The notes below the pieces were generated by a model. It had not been told where the DNA came from. It saw nothing but the letters and a program-made list of their open reading frames with translations, and searched no databases. This document shows, in pieces, positions 6,638-10,829 of a stretch of DNA of 10,829 bases (its first letter is position 1; every line of letters begins with the position of its first letter). This DNA is from DHVE2 group archaeon (GTDB taxonomy: Archaea; Thermoplasmatota; Thermoplasmata; Thermoplasmatales; Aciduliprofundaceae): positions 1 to 10,829 of the forward strand of contig JALWEL010000115.1 of the NCBI GenBank assembly GCA_027014065.1. Reading direction: 5' to 3'. The translations under genes and the position numbers were made by a program.

Positions 6638-7153
6638 ATGAACGGCGAGGGAACAATCGACCCGAAATCATATCAGATTTCGGGTATCATTCTTTTAATT
6701 TTAGGTATACTCGGCATTATCTTCCCATATTTCGCCAGCACTATGATAGTGTGGATCATAGCCTTCCTGCTGCTGGTCGGAGGCGTGGTGTTCTTCATCA
6801 TCGGCTTCAAGGGTGGCAAAGGAGCTTGGGCAGGGATATTGCTGGGCGTGATTCTATTGGCCATCGGAATACTGATGTTCGCTTACCCGCAACCGACTCT
6901 TTCAGTGATGACTCTGATAATGGGCATATTCTTCACCATAGTCGGCATAGCCTCCTTCGTGCTAGCCTACGCGGTGATGCCCCACAACGGCTGGTGGGCT
7001 CCAGTGATATCAGGCGTGCTATCTCTGATTTTGGGAGTGCTCATATTCTTGGGGTGGCCAAGTAACTCAGAGTGGATCATAGGACTATTCGTTGGCATAG
7101 ATTTGCTTCTGGATGGAATATCTCTCATGGTGCTGGGCATGTACGGAGAGTGA
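6638..7153 (+). CDS. HdeD/DUF308-like six-helix membrane protein
   Basis: This encodes 171 residues, almost entirely hydrophobic. Six membrane segments can be drawn at about 13-32, 35-57, 64-85, 88-112, 117-137 and 142-163. They form three repeated hairpins, each with an ILLILGILGIIFPY / ILLGVILLAIGILMFAYP / VISGVLSLILGVLIFLGWP pattern: a glycine-rich helix ending in an aromatic-Pro turn. This internal triplication is the mark of the HdeD (DUF308) family, named for acid-resistance protein HdeD of E. coli; its molecular function is unknown. It starts directly after the superoxide reductase stop codon (TGAATG), so it is translated in the stress operon. In a ROS operon it may protect the membrane, but nothing in the sequence proves that. 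Confidence 0.85.
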   Translation: MNGEGTIDPKSYQISGIILLILGILGIIFPYFASTMIVWIIAFLLLVGGVVFFIIGFKGGKGAWAGILLGVILLAIGILMFAYPQPTLSVMTLIMGIFFTIVGIASFVLAYAVMPHNGWWAPVISGVLSLILGVLIFLGWPSNSEWIIGLFVGIDLLLDGISLMVLGMYGE

Positions 7154-7159
7154 AGCCTC

Positions 7160-7267
7160 TTGATTGGAGAAGAAGATATCCTTAATGCCATGAAGAAGGC
7201 GGGAAAACCGCTCAAAGATGGGAAGATAACTTCCCCAAAAAGGTGCTATTACGCGCCAAACGAATAA
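7160..7267 (+). CDS. 35-residue ORF resembling an internally shortened winged-helix protein
   Basis: A TTG start at 7160, with GGAGAGTGA 7 bases upstream, opens a 35-codon frame ending TAA at 7265. The N-terminal part, EEDILNAMKKAGKPLKDGKI, reads like helix 1 and the start of helix 2 of a small winged-helix DNA-binding protein. The C-terminal part, GKITSPKRCYYAPNE, reads like the wing and tail of the same type of protein (a '..GKI.SPKRCYYAP' ending that I recall from small prokaryotic HTH proteins of about 60-70 residues). The recognition helix between them is missing, as if deleted in frame. The 3' end overlaps the ribosome binding site of the next gene by 2 bases. It may be a relic or a shortened functional peptide; confidence that it is translated is moderate. 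Confidence 0.5.
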   Translation: MIGEEDILNAMKKAGKPLKDGKITSPKRCYYAPNE

Positions 7268-7281
7268 GGAGGTGAGAAAAA

Positions 7282-7923
7282 ATGGTAGTGATAGGAGAAA
7301 AATTCCCGGAAGTGGAAGTGAACACAACGCATGGAAGAATGAAGTTGCCGGACCACTTCGCAGGTAAGTGGTTTGTGCTGTTCTCGCACCCAGCAGACTT
7401 CACGCCGGTGTGCACAACGGAGTTCTATGCGATGCAGAAAAGGCTCGATAAGTTCAAAGAGTTAGGCGTGGAGGTCATAGGGCTGAGCGTTGACCAGGTG
7501 TTCTCCCATTTGAAGTGGATAGAGTGGATCAAGGAGAACTTGGGAGAGGAAATTCAGTTCCCCGTGATTGCGGATGACCGCGGTGATCTGGCCGAGATGC
7601 TCGGTATGATACCCACGGGTTCCACGCAGACTGCCAGAGCGGTTTTCATCGTGGATCCCAAGGGAACCATAAGGGCGATAGTATATTATCCTGCGGAGCT
7701 TGGCAGAGATTGGGATGAGATTCTGCGCGCTGTGAAGGCTTTGCAGGTGAGCGATAAGAATGGCGTGGCTCTTCCGCACAAGTGGCCCAACAACGAATTG
7801 ATCAAGGATCGCGTCATCGTGCCTCCTGCAGGCAGTGTGGACGCCATAAAGGACAGGGAAGAGAGAAAGAAGAAGGGCGAGATCGAGTGCTACGATTGGT
7901 GGCTCTGCCACAAATCTCTCTGA
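7282..7923 (+). CDS. Peroxiredoxin, archaeal Prx6-type thioredoxin peroxidase
   Basis: This encodes 213 residues. The active site is HPADFTPVCTTEF, with P37, T41 and peroxidatic C44; the conserved arginine is R119 (TARAVFIVDPKG). The C-terminal extension ends in ECYDWWLCHKSL, with C203 and C209 spaced six apart as in the Aeropyrum pernix thioredoxin peroxidase (C207/C213), where they take part in resolving the oxidised active site. It should therefore be a multi-subunit ring peroxidase for H2O2 and alkyl hydroperoxides. AAGGAGGTGAG at 7266-7276 is the ribosome binding site for ATG 7282. It is the last gene of the operon, followed at once by T-runs. Two peroxiredoxin types in one operon suggest division of labour. 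Confidence 0.96.
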   Translation: MVVIGEKFPEVEVNTTHGRMKLPDHFAGKWFVLFSHPADFTPVCTTEFYAMQKRLDKFKELGVEVIGLSVDQVFSHLKWIEWIKENLGEEIQFPVIADDRGDLAEMLGMIPTGSTQTARAVFIVDPKGTIRAIVYYPAELGRDWDEILRAVKALQVSDKNGVALPHKWPNNELIKDRVIVPPAGSVDAIKDREERKKKGEIECYDWWLCHKSL

Positions 7924-7945
7924 TTTTTTTATTTTTCTGATTTTT
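7924..7945 (+). terminator. T-tract terminator of the redox operon
   Basis: The TGA at 7921-7923 is followed by seven T, then further runs of five T to 7945, with more T-rich sequence to about 7960. This is a typical archaeal U-tract terminator and marks the end of the 12-gene operon. It overlaps the last codons of the V4R pseudogene on the other strand. Confidence 0.6.
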
Positions 7946-8508
7946 CTTCCTTTTCTTCGATTAAGAACTCGCAGAATTCGTCTCCGTCAGCCTTGCACTT
8001 GGTTTCCACTGCCTTATATATCTTTCCCGTGTGCTCGCTCATTATACCTGCAACTACGCCCCTAAAGAAATTACACTTTTTCCCTTTTTTGAGTTCTCCA
8101 TGTATTCTTCCGCTTAGAAAGAGTCGTATACTCTTGCATGTCCAACAATTTTATCATCATTTCTATCGGTGTATATTGATGCGATGCCCCATCCAAAGTA
8201 CCACGCGGAAGCGGCGCACATCTGGAGGGCTAAATCTTTATCTTTCACAATTTCGAAGTACCTTCTGAATATGGTTTTTCCGCTGTTGAATCCTCCCCCG
8301 ATAGAGAATTATGGCTGCAGCCTCCTCTCCGGCGAAATCCACTATATCTTTCATGAGTCCCTTGGTGAAGTATTCAGTGCTCACCATTACAAACCTTCTA
8401 TGCAACCGCATTATTTTAGAATCCTCTGAAAAAGATGGTTCCTTGGTTATCATGCTCATTATTTCTTTTGCTATTTTCTCTGCCTCCTCCTTGGTTTGAA
8501 CATTCCAT
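7929..8508 (-). pseudogene. Broken V4R-domain (predicted hydrocarbon/small-molecule-binding) gene
   Basis: Reading the minus strand in three frames gives a continuous V4R-type protein of about 190 residues. A possible ATG at 8508 is followed by MEV-like codons, then a shift near 8502. Codons 8501-8301 read VQTKEEAEKIAKEIMSM...DIVDFAGEEAAAIILY. A second shift lies in CGGGGG at 8300-8295. Codons from 8299 read GGGFNSGKTIFRRY...WYFGWG...VGHARVYDS and stop at TAA 8116. A third shift of opposite sense lies at 8125-8118. Codons 8120-7929 read FLSGRIHGELKKGKKCNFFRG...IMSEHTGKIYKAVET then KCKADGDEFCEFLI. The final C...E..C...GD.FC.F pattern is the V4R signature. V4R proteins bind small molecules (for example in 4-vinyl reductase and signalling proteins). 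It is convergent with the operon and divergent from the EncFtn-like gene. Confidence 0.8.
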
Positions 8509-8533
8509 CACTAAATATAAATACAAATCAATA

Positions 8534-8549
8534 CTACTTAAATTTTATT
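8534..8549 (-). promoter_or_regulatory. Possible relic promoter of the V4R pseudogene
   Basis: On the minus strand this reads AATAAAATTTAAGTAG, a TATA-like element centred about 33 bp upstream of the ATG at 8508. The whole 8509-8624 intergenic stretch is AT-rich and holds promoters in both directions. A second candidate, TTATATTTAG at 8511-8520, is too close to the start. This assignment is tentative. Confidence 0.25.
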
Positions 8550-8582
8550 GTGGTTGGCTTCAAAAATTCACACATTGGAAAG

Positions 8583-8590
8583 AGTTATAT
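8583..8590 (+). promoter_or_regulatory. TATA-like box of the EncFtn-like gene
   Basis: AGTTATAT preceded by GGAAAG (a BRE-like purine stretch) predicts a transcription start near 8612, giving a leader of about 13 bases that contains the ribosome binding site GGGTGA (8613-8618) before ATG 8625. An alternative AT-rich element at 8534-8549 would give a longer leader. Confidence 0.4.
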
Positions 8591-8599
8591 GTCTCTATT

Positions 8600-8609
8600 C
8601 CCATATGGG
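8600..8609. promoter_or_regulatory. CCCATATGGG palindrome between TATA box and start of EncFtn-like gene
   Basis: This is a perfect 10-bp palindrome with its centre about 17 bp after the TATA-like box. Its core CCATATGG is identical to the palindrome at 1871-1878 in the lrp promoter, where the centre-to-centre distance from the TATA box is 16 bp. This is a strong candidate operator shared by the two promoters; a bound protein would cover the initiation site. Confidence 0.5.
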
Positions 8610-8624
8610 TCTGGGTGAAAGTAT

Positions 8625-8918
8625 ATGCTCTCGAAGATTCCGTTTGATATGGAGAAGTTGAAGAAATTGTCCAATGAAGAGCCTGATGTGGAGCTTGTTC
8701 GCTTGGGGATTATCGCCGAGTTAGATGCCATAAATCTCTACGAGCAGCTGGCGGCTCAGTCAGATAACGATCTCGTGAAGAAAGTTTTTCTTGATATTGC
8801 ACAGGAGGAGAAGGAGCATTTCGGGGAGTTTATGGAGCTTCTCCGCCGTCTTGATGGGGAAATTGTGGAAGCTCTTGCTGAAGGAGCGGATGAAGTGTTA
8901 GAGATGGAAAACGAGTAA
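8625..8918 (+). CDS. Encapsulated-ferritin-like (EncFtn/FLP) protein
   Basis: This encodes 97 residues. It carries a single helix-hairpin ferritin-like half with E32, Y39, E62 and H65 in LGIIAELDAINLYEQLAA and DIAQEEKEHFGEF. These are the same residue numbers as the iron ligands E32, E62, H65 (and Y39) reported for Rhodospirillum rubrum EncFtn. The sequence is closest, as I recall it, to the ferritin-like domain fused to the N-terminus of the Pyrococcus furiosus encapsulin shell protein. EncFtn proteins form ring-shaped decamers with iron sites built at dimer interfaces and oxidise iron inside encapsulin nanocompartments. Here the gene ends after VLEMENE with no shell domain and no obvious targeting peptide, and no HK97-fold gene lies in this window. 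It probably forms an operon with the ferritin-like gene 12 bp downstream. Confidence 0.88.
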   Translation: MLSKIPFDMEKLKKLSNEEPDVELVRLGIIAELDAINLYEQLAAQSDNDLVKKVFLDIAQEEKEHFGEFMELLRRLDGEIVEALAEGADEVLEMENE

Positions 8919-8930
8919 GGAGGTGAAAAT

Positions 8931-9443
8931 ATGGATCTTAAAAAATACAATCTTGAAGAACTGCTGGCATTGGGTATTAAGAGCGAAATAGAAGCGGAAA
9001 AAGTGTATCGAATGACTGCGGAACGTGTGAAAAACCCTTTTTTAAAGAATCGCCTCGAAGGATTGGCTAAAGAAGAGGACAAACACAGGGAAATTCTGGA
9101 GGAGCTGTTTAAGAAGTTGTTTCCAGAGAAGGAGCTAAATTTACCGGAGAATCCAGAGTTTTTACCCGAATTCCCTGAGATTAAGATATTTCACGAATTG
9201 ACCACCACTAACGATATAAGAACAATTTTGGAGAAGGCTATGGTGGCCGAGAAATCCGCCGAAGATTACTATCGGAGCATATCGGAGATGGTTGATGATG
9301 ACTATATCAAGAAGATGATGCTCTACATGGCGAAGATAGAAGAGGGTCATTACAGAATTTTGAAAAACGAGTACGAGGATTTACAGGAATTTGAAGGTAT
9401 GATGACCGATATGAACTATGCGGAATTCGATGCGCGGTTTTGA
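8931..9443 (+). CDS. Ferritin-like diiron protein, close paralogue of the gene at 4737
   Basis: This encodes 170 residues. The predicted diiron ligands are E19 (IKSEIE), E49 and H52 (EEDKH), E107 (MVAEKSA), E137 and H140 (IEEGH). Start (MDLKKYNLEELL versus MDIEKYNLKTLL), ligand numbering in the first half and the proline-rich linker (about 65-84, LNLPENPEFLPEFPEI) all match the operon gene at 4737, so they are duplicates that have diverged. Second-half ligands are shifted by six residues because the linker is longer. AAGGAGGTGA at 8917-8926 overlaps the stop of the EncFtn-like gene and serves ATG 8931. Co-transcription with EncFtn suggests a joint role in iron oxidation or storage, or as a possible encapsulin cargo; this is inference. 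Confidence 0.88.
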   Translation: MDLKKYNLEELLALGIKSEIEAEKVYRMTAERVKNPFLKNRLEGLAKEEDKHREILEELFKKLFPEKELNLPENPEFLPEFPEIKIFHELTTTNDIRTILEKAMVAEKSAEDYYRSISEMVDDDYIKKMMLYMAKIEEGHYRILKNEYEDLQEFEGMMTDMNYAEFDARF

Positions 9444-9446
9444 ATA

Positions 9447-9466
9447 TGAGAAATTATTTATTCTCA
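9447..9466 (+). promoter_or_regulatory. Hairpin/TATA-like element upstream of the CBS-HPF gene
   Basis: TGAGAA (9447-9452) and TTCTCA (9461-9466) are perfect 6-bp arms around an 8-base AT loop. The same bases contain AAATTATTTATT, a TATA-like box whose centre lies about 26 bp before 9483, just ahead of the GAGGGTGA ribosome binding site at 9482-9489. It could be the promoter of the CBS gene with a symmetrical protein site, or a weak RNA hairpin ending the ferritin-like transcript. Confidence 0.35.
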
Positions 9467-9494
9467 ATCGCATACGGAAGAGAGGGTGAAAAAC

Positions 9495-10637
9495 ATGAAT
9501 CCCGAAGAAGTGAAAGTTAAGGACATAATGACGAAGGATGTTATAACGGTTAGCCCGTCGGATACCATATCAAAGGCCATAAGCAAGATGCAGGAATACG
9601 GATTTCACGAATTACCAGTGGTTGACGAGAAGGGTAATTTGGTTGGATTTGTGAATTATCGCACGCTCATAAGGAGAAAGAGCCTCTCACTCTTCTCACA
9701 TGTGGATACGATAATGGTCAAGCCCCCCACGCTGGATCCTGATGAAAGCATAGTGGACGCCGTAAAGAAGATGATAGACGCAGGCTTTCGCTCGCTGCCC
9801 GTTTTGAAGAAGGGAAAAATCGTGGGAATAATCTCCAGAAGCGATATCCTCAGGATAGTTCCAGAGATAAAGGATGTCGCGAACATGGATGTGGAAGACG
9901 TTATGACCAGTGAGCCCTGCGTGGTCAGCGAGGATTCCAGCGTTGAGAGCGCGGTTGATTTGATGCGCAGGATAAGCGAGTTAAGCGTTCCCGTGGTGGA
10001 TAAGAACAAGCATCTGGTTGGCGTAGTTCACATGCGCGATATCTCCAAATCGGTGTGGAGAGCGAAAGAGCGTGTGAGCCAGGGCGAATTAGCTGGGGAG
10101 AAGGAAAAGAAAGTAGTTTACGTTAAAGAGGTCATGAGTCCCCCGGTGTTCGTGGGCGAAGACGCGAAATTGAAAGAAGCGGTTGAGAAGATGATCAAGT
10201 TCAAATCATCCATATGCGTGGTGGTGGACGAGAACGACGTACCAATTGGTGTGATATCCCAGCGGGACGTGATGGAAGCGGTGGTCAGAAAGGGAAAATC
10301 GGAAGGAGTGTTCGTTCAAATTACTGGATTGGACATAGATGATCCGGAGCCTTACATGGTCATATACGACATGGTGGAGGCGTTTTTGAAAAAGATAAAC
10401 AAGCTCAAGGAGTTCAGGCCACAGCTGCTCACATTCCACGTGGAAGTTCATCATGAAACAAGCGACGAACTGAAGTACAGCGTAAGGGCTAGATTGACCA
10501 CGGACCGAAAGCTATTCTTCGCGAAGAGCTACGACTGGAACATGTACCGCGCCTTCAAAGACGTTTTAGAAGTGCTGGAGAAAAACGTGAAAAAAGAGAG
10601 GGAAAAACTATTGGAGTTCAGGAAACAAACTCTCTGA
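9495..10637 (+). CDS. Four-CBS-domain protein fused to an HPF/RaiA-like ribosome hibernation domain
   Basis: This encodes 380 residues from ATG 9495, placed after GAGGGTGA (the GTG at 9486 lies in that site). Four CBS repeats are seen at about 8-60 (DIMTKDVITV...YRTLIRR), 72-122 (IMVKPPTL...SRSDILRIV), 132-186 (DVMTSEPCVV...HMRDISKSV) and 209-266 (EVMSPPVFV...SQRDVMEAV). CBS pairs commonly bind AMP, ADP or ATP. Residues 272-380 are not CBS. Their predicted order is strand (FVQITG), helix 284-306, three strands (311-320, 326-336, 339-345) and helix 348-375, the beta-alpha-beta-beta-beta-alpha order of HPF/RaiA. QITG and the last helix with DWNMYRAFKDVLEVLEK resemble bacterial HPF (INITG and QDMYAAIDGLIDKL). 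The likely role is to bind the small ribosomal subunit under nucleotide control. This function is inferred, not shown. Confidence 0.85.
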   Translation: MNPEEVKVKDIMTKDVITVSPSDTISKAISKMQEYGFHELPVVDEKGNLVGFVNYRTLIRRKSLSLFSHVDTIMVKPPTLDPDESIVDAVKKMIDAGFRSLPVLKKGKIVGIISRSDILRIVPEIKDVANMDVEDVMTSEPCVVSEDSSVESAVDLMRRISELSVPVVDKNKHLVGVVHMRDISKSVWRAKERVSQGELAGEKEKKVVYVKEVMSPPVFVGEDAKLKEAVEKMIKFKSSICVVVDENDVPIGVISQRDVMEAVVRKGKSEGVFVQITGLDIDDPEPYMVIYDMVEAFLKKINKLKEFRPQLLTFHVEVHHETSDELKYSVRARLTTDRKLFFAKSYDWNMYRAFKDVLEVLEKNVKKEREKLLEFRKQTL

Positions 10638-10829
10638 TTTTTTCCAAATTTATTTCACCCCCCACTATGGGGTATCCAAGCTCGAAATTCTCGATTACCT
10701 TCGGGTGAATTTCTCCGAAGAATCCAATTTTCTCTCCATGAACCAGTATGGCTGCACAGCGCCCCGGAATGAAGCTTCCGTGCTCTTCCTCGGTGATTTC
10801 GTATTTCACGTTCAGGTCTTGCAGTATTC
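10618..10829 (-). CDS. pheT: Phenylalanyl-tRNA synthetase beta subunit, C-terminal end (5' part outside window)
   Basis: The frame is open through the window edge, so only the last 69 or so codons are here. The visible protein runs ILQDLNVKYEITEEEHGSF, IPGRCAAILVHGEKIGFFGE, IHPKVIENFELGYPIVGGE, INLEKIREFVS. The H..FIPGR.A.I...G..IG.FGEIHP.V...F.L..P...GE..L pattern is the usual C-terminal end of archaeal-type PheT, part of the alpha2beta2 enzyme that charges tRNA-Phe. A GTG at 10809 is internal, not the start. The stop (TGA, 10620-10618) lies inside the 3' end of the CBS gene, so the two genes overlap tail-to-tail by 20 bp. Confidence 0.92.
   Translation of the reverse strand, partial: ILQDLNVKYEITEEEHGSFIPGRCAAILVHGEKIGFFGEIHPKVIENFELGYPIVGGEINLEKIREFVS
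10638..10643 (+). terminator. Short T-tract after the CBS-HPF gene, inside pheT
   Basis: Six T follow the TGA at 10635-10637. This may terminate the plus-strand transcript, although it lies within the pheT coding sequence on the other strand. The run is short, so confidence is low. Confidence 0.3.

Noticed and set aside
6634..7065. 143-codon plus-strand ORF overlapping the HdeD-like gene
   Set aside because: It is a shadow frame rich in Arg/His/Ser, while the frame at 6638 encodes a clear six-helix membrane protein.
7993..8429. Two plus-strand ORFs (7993-8268 and 8169-8429)
   Set aside because: They are antisense to the V4R pseudogene and have no recognisable motif or ribosome binding site.
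8238..8459. A complete 73-residue minus-strand protein starting at 8459
   Set aside because: It is the first V4R segment followed by out-of-frame residues after the GGGGG run; the V4R sequence continues in other frames, so it is part of the pseudogene.
8625..8918. EncFtn-like gene as a fragment of an encapsulin fusion broken by frameshift
   Set aside because: After its stop a strong ribosome binding site and an intact ferritin-like gene follow at once; no HK97-like sequence is seen in other frames.
1..10829. CRISPR array, tRNA/rRNA genes, insertion sequence or phage genes
   Set aside because: No regularly spaced direct repeats, cloverleaf-like segments, transposase motifs or terminal inverted repeats were seen in the reading.

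Overview
The window looks like a thermophilic euryarchaeon. The evidence is archaeal promoters (TATA-like boxes about 27 bp upstream of start codons that appear leaderless), very strong AAGGAGGTGA ribosome binding sites inside operons, heavy use of AGA/AGG/ATA codons, an archaeal-type pheT, Lrp-type regulation, and Pyrococcus-like superoxide reductase and ferritin-like proteins. The set of genes, including secreted proteins with a 'VDDD' domain, fits Thermoplasmatota such as an Aciduliprofundum-like lineage. That placement is from memory and was not tested.

Layout. (1) 1-1440: the 3' end of a surface or secreted protein with a VDDD Rossmann-like domain, then a membrane-anchored extracellular protein of unknown function. 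(2) 1441-1863, minus strand: an Lrp/AsnC regulator, divergent from (3) 1965-7923, a 12-gene plus-strand operon with almost no intergenic space, devoted to oxygen, peroxide, superoxide and iron handling: flavin reductase, ferritin-like protein, rubredoxin, flavodiiron protein FprA, Bcp peroxiredoxin, second ferritin-like protein, rubrerythrin, ferritin, superoxide reductase, HdeD-like membrane protein, a 35-residue remnant-like ORF, and a Prx6-type peroxiredoxin. (4) 7929-8508, minus strand: a V4R-domain gene broken by three frameshifts, not visible as one ORF. (5) 8625-9443: a two-gene unit with an encapsulated-ferritin-like (EncFtn/FLP) protein and a third ferritin-like paralogue. (6) 9495-10637: a protein with four CBS domains fused to a C-terminal domain resembling the ribosome hibernation factor HPF/RaiA. 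(7) 10618-10829, minus strand: the 3' end of pheT, overlapping the CBS gene tail-to-tail by 20 bp.

How it works together (inference from families): the flavin reductase and rubredoxin supply electrons from NAD(P)H to FprA (O2 or NO reduction), to superoxide reductase (superoxide to peroxide) and to rubrerythrin. Rubrerythrin and two peroxiredoxins remove peroxide. The ferritin and ferritin-like proteins sequester the Fe(II) that would otherwise drive Fenton chemistry. The divergent Lrp protein is the obvious candidate regulator. A CCATATGG palindrome lies 16-17 bp downstream of the TATA-like box both at the lrp promoter and at the EncFtn-like promoter 6.7 kb away, suggesting a shared regulon.

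The items most worth a second look are the CBS-HPF fusion (a possible nucleotide-sensing hibernation factor), the EncFtn-like protein with no encapsulin shell gene in view, the shared palindrome, the split Hrb-type flavin reductase/rubredoxin pair, and the two decaying genes (V4R and the 35-aa ORF). I saw no rRNA, tRNA, CRISPR array, insertion sequence or phage gene.
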